A stretch of 64,000 nt of DNA, taken from Notolepis coatsorum. Taxonomy: Eukaryota > Chordata > Actinopteri > Aulopiformes > Paralepididae. This document shows positions 22,738-38,153 of the stretch, one piece after another. Numbering within the stretch: position 1 is the first letter of the stretch; every line of letters starts with the position of its first letter. The notes beneath the pieces were generated by a model. It saw nothing but the letters and a program-made list of their open reading frames with translations. It searched no databases and had not been told where the DNA came from. The stretch covers positions 91,370,136 to 91,434,135 of the forward strand of contig OZ020589.1 of NCBI GenBank assembly GCA_963971535.1, given 5' to 3'. The position numbers were made by a program, and so were the translations under genes.

Positions 22738-22984
22738 GGTCGCTTTCACACAGGGGCTGTTTGGTCCGGACTTTCGGACCAGAATTCGATAGTCCGGTTT
22801 TTCGGGTCTGTGTGAATGCGCGTCGAACTCGGTCCGCGGACCAAGCAGGCGAACTCTAGTCCGCCTGAAAACGTAGGTCTCGGTTCGGCTTCATCGAACC
22901 AAACGCGAACCAAATATAGGAAGTGATTATTATTACCACTGCTCGCAGCACTCACTGCAAAACAAGCACACTGCATCTAATCTC

Positions 22985-23041
<57 letters not shown>

Positions 23042-23501
23042 ATATCTGTGCATCTTGGGAAGAAGGAAGAAAAAACGCGGTTTATTATTATTACCGAGGC
23101 GCGCGGCTTATTATATTATTAATAAAACAGCTACTTGTGGGCACTCATAAAAACACTGTGGTCTACAAGTTGTTTAGCGAGAGGATGGTGGTAATTTGCT
23201 TCAATAGAACAATGGATCAATGCCATGTCAAAACTCGGCTCCGCTGATCTGGAGGGCTCCGCAGTCCACACAGAGACACACACACACGCTCGCGCGCACA
23301 CACGGGATCGCAGCCACACACACATTTCCACTGTCCAATAGACAAGCGCCCTTTTCGACCGCGTGACATTGTTCAGAAGGTCTCGGTCCGCCTGACAGAT
23401 ATCTGTGTGAACGCAGGCGAACCAAATGAAGAATGCAACAATGTTGCAACTTCACCCCCAGAACCGCACCGAGTCCACCAAAACTATATGTGAAAGCGAC
23501 C
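22738..23501. mobile_element. Harbinger-like MITE copy 3
   Basis: Complete 764 bp copy with the same terminal repeats and TTA flanks (22735-22737 and 23502-23504). The tandem array ends just after it: sequence diverges from the other units after ggttgacagta at about 23523. Confidence 0.85.
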
Positions 23502-23504
23502 TTA

Positions 23505-23780
23505 GTGTCACAGGTTGACAGTATTTTTGTGAATATTCCCTACTTCGACAGGCGGACTGAATCTACTGTACTACTAGGAAGAGTGGTACCTGAGCCGATG
23601 TTTCAGACCACTGACCTTGTTGTTGCTACACTTTGTTGCTATCCCACTCCCCTGTGAGAGCCAGCTCAGTTGGGCTATGTTAGCTGACCTGGGGTCTGCT
23701 TGTAATTTTTCTTTTGTTTAGATTGTCTCCCCAATGTTTGTGCCTTTCCTTCCCCACCACCGTTGTTGTCTTTATCATTA
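23505..23780. other. Unassigned spacer
   Basis: After about 20 bases shared with the tandem unit, this stretch is single-copy in the window. A 74-codon frame crosses it but begins inside the MITE, so I see no convincing gene. It ends at the SINE target duplication. Confidence 0.5.
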
Positions 23781-23796
23781 GCATAGCTGGTATAGG

Positions 23797-24282
23797 GGGC
23801 GGCTACGTGGCGCAGTGGGCAAGGCGCTCGCAATGAATGCTGGAGACTAGGCTCGAACAGGATGCCTCCTGTTCGAGCCCCACTCTCCACATTGCTTTCA
23901 GTTTAGCTGGTCGTCCACAGTAATACACATTGGCCGTATTACGGGGAGGGAAACTGAAGGGTGGGGATCGGGCGGTGTGGACAGCGACTCCTACAGGTCG
24001 GTTGGTGCGCCTGCGCAGTAGAATCAAGAAGCGACGGGGGCGGGGCCCCTCCAAAGCCCAGACCCCCGATGCTGAAAGATCGAGCCGCGCAGGTGAAAAG
24101 ATGCGACGGCTGTTACCTCGAGTATCGGAGGGGACTCGTGCTATGTATGACTTAGTCCACATTGCAGCCGGCTTGTGGGAGGCAAGAAACAACGTTCAAA
24201 GACAGGGGACGGTTGAATTGGACGATATGAAAATTGGGATGGGAGAAAAATAGAAAATGGGAGAAAAAGTGGATAAAAAAAA
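23797..24282 (+). mobile_element. tRNA-derived SINE, copy 1, complete
   Basis: It is flanked by a perfect 16 bp duplication, gcatagctggtatagg, at 23781-23796 and 24283-24298. The head contains an A-box-like TGGCGCAGTGGGCAAGG and a B-box-like GTTCGAGCCCC. The body carries gactcctacaggtcggttgg, and the 3' end is A-rich (gggagaaaaagtggataaaa). Five related copies lie in the window. The long perfect duplication indicates a recent LINE-mobilised insertion. Confidence 0.92.
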
Positions 24283-24298
24283 GCATAGCTGGTATAGG

Positions 24299-24618
24299 CA
24301 GCCTATTTTTTTGTCCTCCTTGGTGCGTATTCCCTCGTTCCCCTTTTCTTTGGTTATTGTGATTTGGAGCACCCAGGCACCCCGCTAGTGAGGAACATAA
24401 AAGGGAAGCCCTCCGGGCTATTAGCGATAGTTTTCCTAGCCCTGGGCAGTGTTTTTTCTTTTCTTTATTACATTTCTCTGTAGAGTGCCGAATAAGTCAT
24501 GCATTTGTGAGCCCAGGCTCGGTGTGTAGACCTAGCTCCCCAGAGCTATATTGTAGGAGTGTGACCTAAGCATGTTGTAGTAATAGCACAGTTTCCCGGA
24601 GCATATTGTGCCATATAA
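24299..24618. other. Unassigned spacer with LTR-like features
   Basis: The stretch includes gaacataaaagggaag (a possible TATA context near 24393) and T-rich tracts. It might be part of an old LTR, but I found no partner copy or terminal repeat. No coding frame is supported. Confidence 0.3.
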
Positions 24619-24776
24619 GTGTGGCTGACGGTATTGTCGGCGTGTGCCGTGGAACAGGAAGTGTGGCTGACGGTATTGTTAGTGTGTCACGTGGAACAGG
24701 AAGTGTGGCTGACCGTATTGTTAGTGTGTCACGTGGAACAGGAAGTGTGGCTGACTGTATTGTTAGCATGTCACGT
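24619..24776. repeat. 42 bp minisatellite, four copies
   Basis: Units of the type agtgtggctgacggtattg plus tgtcacgtggaacagga repeat with a 42 bp period. The first unit has cggcgtgtgcc and the last changes after cacgtg. Open frames across it on both strands come from the repeat and are not taken as genes. Confidence 0.95.
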
Positions 24777-25094
24777 GTTTTACAGTGTAGCTTCTGTAGC
24801 GACAATAACCATCACTAACCATAGTACTAACCCATGCAGCTCAGGTAGGGAGGTGCAGGCTAGGTCCCAGCCCCCCCCCCCTGCTCCAAAAAGGAACATT
24901 AAACCATTTTCTTTTCTTGACTGTAGGTTGTGATTTTTGTTATAAAAAAATGTGGTTGTTTTTCCTTGCACCTGTTGTGTCTTTGTACTCTGGTAACCTA
25001 ATATTACTATATTCATGGCTGACATTAGCACATATACTGACTTCTTAACAGGATCTTATCTGTACTGGGATTCTTGCACATTATTGATACATAT
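24777..25094. other. Unassigned spacer
   Basis: It holds a C run at 24879-24890 and, near 25020-25080, a stretch that resembles part of the tandem unit at the protein level (TDFLTGSYLYWDSC against TDFVSGSLLYIDQC). Nothing else is recognised. The Gypsy LTR begins at 25095. Confidence 0.4.
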
Positions 25095-25323
25095 GTGTTT
25101 ACGAGTCAAGGTAGGAGTTGAGTTCCAATAGTAGAAGGTAATAAGGAGAGAACAAGGGATTACTATAAAGGCAAAACTCCCAGCAAACCACACGCAGTAA
25201 TTAGTGACAACAAACCACAGGTGACAGTCAATCAGCGCTAATTACAGAGAACAGGGTGAAGTACTCCAGAATGGCAGTAGGGTTTCTACTCCTGGGAGAG
25301 GACAGAAACCCAGAACGTTACAG
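25095..25323 (-). repeat. Gypsy 3' LTR, internally deleted
   Basis: On the plus strand it reads tgtttacgagtcaagg to gaacgttaca, bounded by TG and CA. Compared with the 5' LTR it joins aataaggaga directly to gaacaagggatta and so lacks about 200 bp (equivalent to roughly 33192-33395). The purine tract adjoining 25324 fixes the inner edge. Confidence 0.75.
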
Positions 25324-25357
25324 TACCTCCCCCCGACGAACGGCACCTGATGTTCAC

Positions 25358-27578
25358 CTAGGGGCCTCGGGATGCAGCCGACGAAAATCGGCTGTGATCT
25401 AAGATATCCCTTTGAGGCACCCAGGAACGCTCTTCTACTCCGTACCCCTCCCAATCCACCAAGAACTGAAACCCCCTACCCCTCCGCCTACAACCCAGGA
25501 TCCTTCGCACAGTGTAGACAGTTTGACCGTCAAGGATGCGGGCCGGAGGAACCGCGGGAAGTGGCGGGGACAAGGGCGATGAGAGGAATGGCTTCAACAG
25601 GGACACGTGGAATGTCGGATGAACCCGCATGGAAGCTGGAAGCAGCAACCTGTAAGCCACAGGGTTCACCCGACAAACCACTTTAAATGGGCCTATGAAG
25701 CGAGGAGCCAGCTTCCTGGATTCCACCCGGAGAGGGAGATCATGGGTGGAAAGCCAAACCCGCTGCCCAGGATGGAAAACCGGAGCCGGACGACACTTGC
25801 GGTTAGCCTGCCGCTGAGCCTTAACAGAGGCCTTCTGTAGCGCCATCCGAACCGACAGCGAGCCATGTGGGCCTGGACCGACGGCACCTCAGCCTCCCGC
25901 TCCTGTTCGGGAAAAAGGGGAGGTTGAAAACCATACTGACACTGAAAGGGAGACATACCTGTAGAGGAGGAGAGGAGGGTATTATGCGCATACTCTGCCC
26001 ACGCCAACCTCCTACTCCACGTCGCCGGACAACCGGCAACGTAGCACCTCAGAACCCCCTCCAGATCCTGGTTGACGCACTCTGTCTGCCCGTTGGACTG
26101 CGGATGGAACCCAGACAGGAGGCGCAGAGGCTGGAGGCAAATGCCTTCCAGAACCTGGAGGCGAACTGAGGGCCCCGGTCAGACACAATATCCACTGGAA
26201 GCCTGTGAACCCAAAAGACGTGCTGCACCACCAGGTCAGCCGTCTTTCGAGCCGAGGGAAGTCTGGGGAGGGGAATGAAGTGAGCCGCCTTGGAGAAGCG
26301 ATCCACTACCACCAAAATGGTAGTGAACCCATCTGACGGGGGAAGACCAGAAATAAAATCCAGGGATATGTGCGACCAGGGACGTTTGGGAATAGGAAGC
26401 GGTCGGAGGAGACCCGCCGGTGCACGGCGAGAGGTCTTACTACGCGCGCACACCGGACAGGCCGCCACAAAGGAACGCGTATCCCCCTCCTCTGTAGGCC
26501 ACCAGAACCTCCTATGGATAAACTCCAGGGTTCTGGCAGCCCCAGGGTGGCCGGTGAGGGAGGAGGTATGTGCCCACTGCAGCAGTCGCGAGCGCGCAGC
26601 CTTGGGCACATACATCCGCCCCGGAGGGCCCCCACCGGGGTCGGGCTCCCGTGCCAGAGCCGATCTTACCACCCTATCTATGCCCCATGACACGGGAGCC
26701 AAAATAAGGGCCTGTGGAATAATAGGATGGGGCTTCTCCTCCCAGTCCGGGGGGTCAAACTGGCGTGACAGAGCATCAGGTTTGACGTTCTTGGAACCGG
26801 GCTGGTAGGAGATGGAAAATTGAAATACAGTGAAGAATAACACCCACCTGGCCTGGCGAGCGTTAAGGCGTTTAGCCCCCTGGATGTAAGCCAAGTTCTT
26901 ATGATCAGTCCAAACAATGAAAGGGTGTGCCGGCCCCTACAACCAATGTCTCCATTCCTCCAGTGCCAACTTGATTGCCAACAACTCTTGATTACCCTAC
27001 GTCGTAGTTGCGCTCGGCCGAAGACAGCTGGCACGGAAAAAAAGCGCAAGGATGCACTTTCCCGTCCTTTAAGCATCTCTGAGAGATCACCCCCCCCCCC
27101 CCCCCACCGTGATATCGGAGGCATCCACCTCCACTATAAACAGAGCCTCCGAATCGTGGTGGATCAGTACAGGGGCGGAGGTAAACCAACGTTTGAGGTC
27201 GCGGAAGGCTGACTCTGCCCGAGGCGACCATTCAAAGCCAGGGAGAGAGGCCTTAGTGAGAGCTGTAAGAGGAGTGGCTAAGGCGCTAAAATTGCGAATA
27301 AAACGTCTGTAAAAATTGGCAAAGCCCAAAAAACGTTGTAACTCCTTGAGCGACGAAGGACGTGGCCAGTCCAAGACTGCACTCATCTTGGCTGGATCCA
27401 TGCGAAGATCGCCCTTTGTCAACACAAAGCCCAGGAAGGAAACGGTGTCGGTGTGAAACACACACTTCTCTGCCTTAACAAACAGCTGATGTTGGAGGAG
27501 ACGCTGGAGCACCTGACGAACGTGTTGTTGGTGTTGCACAATATCGCGAGAAAAAATTAGGATGTCGTCTAAGTACAC
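25358..27578 (-). pseudogene. Gypsy pol C-terminal part: RT end, RNase H, integrase, chromodomain
   Basis: The minus-strand fragments are 27578-27087 (YLDDILIFS, the RT catalytic motif, then [12 protein letters not shown] and [11 protein letters not shown]), 26894-26049 ([15 protein letters not shown] of RNase H; integrase zinc-binding [21 protein letters not shown] and [10 protein letters not shown] with two catalytic Asp), and 26007-25358 (integrase end and chromodomain with [31 protein letters not shown]). Frames break at the G run near 27095-27108, near 26900, and near 26050. The chromodomain marks it as a chromovirus-type Gypsy. Confidence 0.9.
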
Positions 27579-27582
27579 AAAG

Positions 27583-32109
<4,527 letters not shown>

Positions 32110-33124
32110 TCCAGCACAGTTACTGAAGCGATGTCCAGTACGACCACAACGGAAACAACGCTTCTGTTCGATCCGCCTCTTTCTCTACGCGTCTGACAGG
32201 CGCAGAGTCCCCAGTTGCATAGGCTCGTCACCCAGGCTCTCTCTTGTGTTATGCATAGCTGATTCGACACCGGAAGAAGGGCGGAAGAGTACCTGTGACG
32301 AAGCCTCCCTCTTGCGTTTCCTCTCCCGATGTCAGTTGTCCATCCGTATAGCCAAGTTGATGACGTTATCCAGTTGTTCTGGTAGCTCCCGTGACGATAG
32401 CTCATCCTGCATCCGCCCTGAAAGACCTTGCACAAACAATACACAACAGGGTATTTCCTGCCAGGCCGCCTCCCGAGCCACAATGCGGAAGTCAATCGTG
32501 TAATCTGCCACAGAGTGACTACCTTGCCGGCAGGAGATGAGCCGCCCACCGGCTTCATAGATGGATATCACCCGAGAGGTATCGAACACGTGTCGCAACT
32601 CTCGGGTGAAGGCAGTCACGCTGCAGCAGATCGTTGACCCATTCTCCCATTCCGCTGTGGCCCAAGAAAGAGCACGACCTGTAAGAAGAGTGATTATATA
32701 TGCAACTTTAGATGTTAGTAGGGAAAGTACGAGGCTGTAATTGGAACACAAGAGAGCACTGGGTGACGAACTCCCGGCAACTTTCCGGAGCTCCTCCATA
32801 ACGATCTGGCGGCGGCAGCCGTGGTTCTTGAGCCTCTTCCTGGCCAAATGGACGTACCTGCCCATACCCCCCACCGGCAGACGGGGCTCCAGACACGGCT
32901 TCCATCGCTGTTACCGCAACGGCGGCTGTAGTGCGAGCGTGGTTAGCCGCAGCTAACGCTGAATCTGCTGTGGATATAACCGCGGCTACTGCTTCTTGGG
33001 ACGAGTTGGATAGGTCTCCCAGATGACCCAGTTCGATGCCTACTTCCAGTTGGCGATCGATGATGACCCTCAGCTGTTCTCCCTGAGCCTCCAATTCCTC
33101 CCGGAATCCTTCTGTGGAACTCAT
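32110..33124 (-). pseudogene. Gypsy gag with zinc knuckle
   Basis: It begins at the ATG at 33124 (MSSTEGFREELEAQGEQ), only about a dozen bases inside the LTR. A coiled N-terminus is followed by [16 protein letters not shown] and then, in another frame, [17 protein letters not shown] and the LQGLS-type gag block ([19 protein letters not shown]). A CX2CX4HX4C knuckle (CFRCGRTGHRFSNC) is encoded near 32117-32163. The frame shifts near 32715 and 32335. This is a capsid/nucleocapsid precursor remnant. Confidence 0.85.
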
Positions 33125-33135
33125 AATGTTCGGAT

Positions 33136-33930
33136 CTTCTGTTACGAGTCAAGGTAGGAGTTGAGTTCCAATAGTAGAAGGTAATAAGGAGATGGAGATG
33201 TGGTTGCTCTTCTCAAGAAAACGTGTTATTTTATTATCAGAATCACTAGAGCAAGAGACTGTAACGAACGAATAAGAAGCCAGGCTTCAACTGAGGGAAT
33301 ATAAGGAAAAGAGAATTAAATAATAACAGCAAAGACAAGAGGTTCCATTTCTTGTCCGAGGCCGACTGCTCGCAATAGTTCTGTTGAAGATCCGACAACA
33401 GGCAAGGCGGCTGGGTGGCGCAGCGGACTAAGCGCTTGTCACCAACGCGAGAGACACTGGTATCGAATCCGGCTATCAGCGTTGCCTCCGGCTTGGCCGG
33501 CCGTCATACTGGCTCAATTGGCAGAGTCAGCGGGAGGGAAGCCGGTGGGGTGGTATTCTGGTCGTTGTAAACAGCGACTCCTACAGGTCGATCAGAGCGC
33601 CTGCACAGCGAGGAAGGGAGATGGTGAGGGTAGTGTGACCTCCCACACGTTACACCTCACCAATGAGCGTCCGCGCTGGCAGGTGAAAAGATGCTGCTGG
33701 CTGTCTCCTATGTCTCGGAGGAAGCATCTGATAGACTTCAGGGCTCCCTAGACCGACCAGTGGGGGGCACATGCGAGCAACGACCAGGAAGGGGAGGGGG
33801 GCATTGGCATAACGACTAAATTGGGATGGGAGAAAAACACAGAAAAACCGGAGGAGAAAAAGTGGATAAAAAAGAAATATCCGACAACAGACAGAGAGAA
33901 CAAGGGATTACTATAAAGGCAAAACTCCCT
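33136..33930 (-). repeat. Gypsy 5' LTR, truncated and carrying a SINE
   Basis: From tgttacgagtcaagg it matches the 3' LTR start, then has about 200 bp absent there, the SINE (33402-33878), and again aacaagggattactataaag up to actccc at 33930. The outer ~130 bp present in the 3' LTR (to gttaca) are missing, and DIRS-like sequence follows. Confidence 0.75.
33402..33878 (+). mobile_element. tRNA-derived SINE, copy 2, complete
   Basis: A 12 bp duplication, atccgacaacag, is at 33390-33401 and 33879-33890. The head has GGCTGGGTGGCGCAGCGG and GGTATCGAATCC (A and B boxes). The body has cgactcctacaggtcgatc and the tail is A-rich (ggagaaaaagtggataaaa). It inserted into the Gypsy 5' LTR. Confidence 0.92.
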
Positions 33931-35390
33931 GTCAGCTCCCTCGACGTTGCATATCCTGCTCATCGCGGGGCGGGGGGGGGATTCCCCATGCCCACACCAA
34001 ACTTAGTGGCGCGTCCTCGCTTGCCCCCTCGGGCAGACGGCCCGGGGGACGGTTCGGCGGTGCAGCTTGCGCTCGCAGGTCCCTACCTTTCCCCCCGGGC
34101 GCAGGCTAGCTGGTACCAGGCCGAGGTACGCTGTCGGGCTCTCCCCCTCGGTAGCGAGCCTTCTTGCTGGCGCTGGTGCCGGTGGCTGCGCTGGCTGTAG
34201 CCCTACGGCGGCGTGTGTGGGTGGCCCCCATCGTCGTGGAGCCGGGTCGGGGGAAGTGCTGGACAAGGACAGACTGCTGCTCCTCCATCTCCTTGCAGGC
34301 GACTGTCACTTTGTTGATGGCGGAGCCGAAGAGCCCACTGTCGGAAAGAGGGGCCAGGAGGAGGGGTAGTCTCCTCCACTCGTCCAGCGATGCCTGCTTC
34401 AGCCACAGGTGTCATTGGGTCAGGTGCCGGCAGGGGTGTCGGTAATGGGATGCCATTAGCGCTTGCTGCTGCCGCCATGAGCTCAGGTAAGAGAGCCCGC
34501 AGCTCTCCCTGCTGCCTCTCCTCCGCCTTGCTCGCATCCTTGCGCACAGGTAGCCGGACCCACTGGATAGGCGGGGGCTGAAGCCCGACGCTGTGGAAGG
34601 GGCGTCCCGCCGCGGAGTTGGTAAGTCGAACCCAGACTCCATGTACGAGGCTTCCCGGTGTGGAACCAGGGCCTGGGGCTCTGATTCAGCCGGGGCGTCG
34701 AAGAGGAATTCCCCCACCCCCTCCATATAGTCCTCAGTTTCCATTGGATGCAATGGAGAGGCAACGGGGTAACCCCCCTCCGGGGCCAGCTGTTCCGCAG
34801 AACCGAACGCCTCCGGTCCTGCATACTGAACTCCGCCGCCAGACTACCCACCCCCTGCAGAGAGCTTGCGGTGCAAATCGTCACCCACCAAAGAGACCGT
34901 CGGACTAGCCGACTGTCTCCCGGTGGGGACACTGGAGCCGCTCGATGGCTGCTGGGCGGCGCGCACCCAGCTCTGCGTGCCGCTGGGGCTCACCTTCCTG
35001 CCACAAACGTGGAGTCAGGGAACCCCCGCGGCGCACAGAGGAGGTCGCAACAGTGAACCCAGAACGGTAGTTCCCAGGTCCCGGTGGTGATGTCATCTTC
35101 CAAAAAAGGAAAAAACAGCAACACAAAACTAATCTAAAAACATATAGCTAACAATTCCTTCTGAGGTGTGCCTGTAGCAACGGACTTCCGAGAAGTGAAA
35201 GATAAGGGAAGAGCGGAAGTACGGTCACACCCCTCGCTTAAATGCATGGGCGGAAGTGGGCGTGGCCAGACAGGTGTAGGTACATTGTGGCGGAAACTTT
35301 CAAGCTCACAATAGGGGAATATCCCACTAAGAGCAGAGCGCGGAGCTAGTACACAATATAACGGCACCTATAGGTGCTGGTGACAGTTAG
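33931..35390 (-). mobile_element. Second DIRS-like element, 5' fragment
   Basis: GC-rich minus-strand sequence encodes a diverged DIRS gag. The translation near 34300-34390 contains LAPLSDSGLFGSA, which aligns with TAPLSVEGLFGRSAE of the DIRS at 720-3260. The right part (35140-35390), with cgctcttcccttatctttcac read in reverse and a cluster of C/G-rich promoter-like sequence, is probably the terminal region. RT and recombinase parts are absent; the left edge abuts the broken Gypsy LTR at 33930. Confidence 0.6.
34106..35126 (-). pseudogene. DIRS-like gag remnant
   Basis: Several short minus frames (35126-34905, 34932-34483, 34753-34412, 34547-34203, 34309-34106) tile the region, so the original frame is broken repeatedly. 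The best marker is the LFGSA block upstream of VTVACKEMEEQQ. The basic tail (RRRRATASAATG, SKKARYRGG) resembles a nucleic-acid-binding region. Assignment rests on similarity to the other DIRS gag in this window. Confidence 0.5.
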
Positions 35391-35749
35391 GAGTAGAGTA
35401 CAGTGTACCTGGTTATAGTGGAGGTCTTAATCAGTGTTTTCATTTAATAGGTTTCCTGTTGATACAAGCGGAGTAGACCTGCTATGTACAATGTCTAATA
35501 TCTATATAGATATGCACTCCAACAAATGGCACCCCTTTAGGTACTGATAAGAACTTTAGGAAAACTATTATAACTGTTATTATCATATAAAACACAATTT
35601 GTATTGTATATGTTCGTTTAAATGCTTAGTTTGTTGTACATTTAATGTGCAAAATAAACATTACCAGTAGCTTTATACAATAGCAGATTCATTATTTTAT
35701 TTTGAAAAAGCCCGACCGGAAGTGTTATTGTTGCTGCTGACGGAACCCA
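35391..35749 (+). promoter_or_regulatory. Upstream region of the zinc-finger gene, candidate promoter
   Basis: The stretch holds AT-rich sequence and, at 35710-35724, cccgaccggaagtgt, which contains an ETS-type CCGGAAGT core often found in TATA-less promoters. Without the retroposon at 35763-36072 this core would lie about 110 bp upstream of the ATG at 36142. No TATA box stands out. The promoter role is inferred from position and this motif only. Confidence 0.35.
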
Positions 35750-35762
35750 GGTAGAATGATGT

Positions 35763-36072
35763 AGAACAGTGTGCATTGTATCAAAGGCAAAGGAAAGGTC
35801 TTATTAGGGATTTGAAGAGGGAAAAGATAGCGCTTAAAATAGTTGATATTTTGCAAAGGAATTCTGGAGAAGTGTGTATGGAGAGTTTGTTTTATTTTTT
35901 GAGAACGACAGGTTTATTTTATAGGATTTTATAGGACATCCAGATCCACACTCCTTTTCAGTAGATGGCGGTAATGCTCGTCGAAAGTGTTTGCCAACCG
36001 CCAAAAAATAGAAAAGAAGAAGAAGAAGAAGAAGAAGAAGAAGAAGAAGAAGAAGAAGAAGAAGAAGAAGAA
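35763..36072 (+). mobile_element. 310 bp retroposon with a (GAA)n tail upstream of the ZNF start
   Basis: A 13 bp duplication, ggtagaatgatgt, is at 35750-35762 and 36073-36085. The insert ends in ccaaccgccaaaaaatag and (GAA)n from about 36016. It contains cagtagatggcggtaatgc, with an AGATGGCGGT core like a YY1 site, a block I recall as widespread in fish genomes. An 84-codon poly-leucine frame on the minus strand is only the complement of the GAA tract. It may contribute 5' UTR or promoter sequence to the zinc-finger gene. Confidence 0.75.
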
Positions 36073-36141
36073 GGTAGAATGATGTCACCTTTGTGCGACA
36101 TTTGGCGTGTTTTGTGTTTTAGCTAGGTCCTATTCTCAATT

Positions 36142-36313
36142 ATGGCTAGGATAACAATGTTGAAAACGTTTGTCAACGAGCGACTAACTGCGGCTGCTGA
36201 GGAGATATTTGGTATATTTGAAAGAACTATAATCCAGTACGAAGAGGAAATCGATCGTCAGCGCAAACTGGTGGAGCTTGTGTTGAAACCTGACATCAAT
36301 CTTAGCAGATCAG
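36142..36313 (+). CDS. C2H2 zinc-finger protein, exon 1
   Basis: Translation from the ATG at 36142 gives MARITMLKTFVNERLTAAAE and then EIFGIFERTIIQYEEEIDRQ, RKLVELVLKP. This is the N-terminal helical segment that precedes the fingers in a large family of fish C2H2 proteins. The exon ends at 36313 before gt (tcag/gtcggt), leaving one base of a codon (phase 1). Joined to 61138 this makes an Asp codon followed by HLQLLVYEEQQ, as expected for the family. The protein is probably a nuclear DNA-binding regulator. The frame past 36313 (SGRLNNLAF) is intron read-through. Confidence 0.88.
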
Positions 36314-37953
36314 GTCGGTTAAACAATCTAGCGTTCTAACTAACTGTTCTTTGTTGTGGTGCGTTTTCGTGTTTCCTGTCAATTCTAGATACATAATTAA
36401 CATCTCACTGCCATCCCAGACTTTAGTTCATAAATGTGAGCGCTTACATACAAATTGGGTTTAAATTCGGATTCAGATCTTTTAGTAATACTAGAATATA
36501 AACCTAATTTGGCTGAGAGAGAATTTACAGCAGAATTACGCCTAATTTTACGTTATTCCGAGATCGTCTCGGACAGTTTGACATTTGCGAACAACTCTTA
36601 ACTAATTCAAAAACGACAGTGCTCAACTCAAATGTGTGACGTCTGGTTTGATTGATTGAACATTTTATTAACAGATTGCAGAATGAGTACAATACAGTAC
36701 GCCAGTACGGCTCAATACACACAATTGTTAAGGGGATGCAGACCAGAGAAAGACTTTCGTCTTGGTTACATCAGGGTCCCCCATTTTCAATTCATAATGA
36801 CATTTATGACATACACAACATACAGATATATATCATGACATTTATGACATACATGAGATACAGTACTGTTACATTTAGATATACAAATATACAGTACTGT
36901 TGAACAGAGATCCTAACAGAAAATATACATTCGAGGGGAGGAAACTGTACATTAGGGGGGGGGGTGGACATTTACGGGGCCAGTTTCCAATTGCAGCCTC
37001 CTGTAGGTGCTCTTTGAGGGCGGTTTTGAAGGTGGGTAGGGATTCACATTCACTTTTACGGCTGTGGGTAGGGCGTTCCACATTGTTGTGGCATAATTGC
37101 GAAACGTGTTTAGTCCCTTTACTTGTTTGAGCCGAATCTGGGTTGAACATGATTTGTGGAACTCCCTCTGGTGTTGTGGTCGTAGAATTCACTGACCTTT
37201 GGGAAGTATTTCGACATGTACATGGGTATCTTAGTGGTGTAGTGTAGAGCCATATGAAATCCGCGTTCACGGAATCGCGGACGGAATCGCGGAATTAACC
37301 AATAAAAATGGAATCAACTGCAAAACGTGGAATATTGCAGAATTTGGCCTAATCTGGACTGAAATTTCGTTTTTGGGTGGAACGTTTGGTGCACACGCGA
37401 CCGGGGAGGCGGGGACGCTACAGCGTGTTACACACAACACAGCGGTGCTCAAGCGTCTGGCTGCTTCAGTGTTAACATCATCAAGAACAGTAGCGGCTGC
37501 TGGTTCTCTCTCCACTAGGGGCGCTATACCAAAACATTTTGCAAACATGTACAGTACCACGCAACCGACTCATGGCAAGACGTGAGCGATTCGACTCACG
37601 CTCACGGCAATGAATCGGCTCTTATGAACGAGTCGCTCAGCTGTTACTACAACAACACACAACCAGTCAAATAAAGTATAGTCTAATTCACAACTTGAAA
37701 CACAATATATAAATAGAAAAGTTAGAAACAAAACTCACTCCGTCTCCAAACACACACAGATCTCTCCCTCTCTCTCCTTCTCTCTCTCACACACAGCGCG
37801 ACGTGGAATCGATTCGTTACACAATCAGACCTAGTATATGTAGTATTATATACCAAGAATAACTTCAGTATGAGTACAGGGCTATACACATATTTTGCAT
37901 ATTGTTAAACGAGCCAAGGCTAGCTATTAAACTATCTATGAATCGAAAATCTG

Positions 37954-38091
37954 GGACCCTGATGTAAACAAGACAAACGTCTTTCTCAGGTCTGCATCCC
38001 CTTAACAATTGTGTGTATTGAGCCGTACTGTATTGTACCCATTCTGCAATCTGTTAATAAAGTTTTCATTCATTCATTCAAACATAGACGA
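37954..38091 (+). mobile_element. L2-like LINE 3' end fragment
   Basis: On the plus strand it reads ggaccctgatgtaaacaag, gcatccccttaacaattg and aataaagttttcattcattc. This is the complement of the 3' ends at 4262, 36647, 43982 and 49603. It ends in (attc)n. No coding sequence remains. Confidence 0.85.
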
Positions 38092-38116
38092 TATTGAACA
38101 AGCCATAATCCACGTA

Positions 38117-38153
<37 letters not shown>

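Noticed and set aside
24566..24933. Repetitive Val/Ser-rich frames on both strands
   Set aside because: They result from the 42 bp minisatellite, whose period is a multiple of three and so keeps all frames open.
33402..33480. tRNA genes
   Set aside because: A and B boxes are present, but they form the heads of dispersed SINE copies with target duplications; no good cloverleaf was seen.
35834..36088. Poly-leucine frame on the minus strand
   Set aside because: It is the complement of the (GAA)n retroposon tail.
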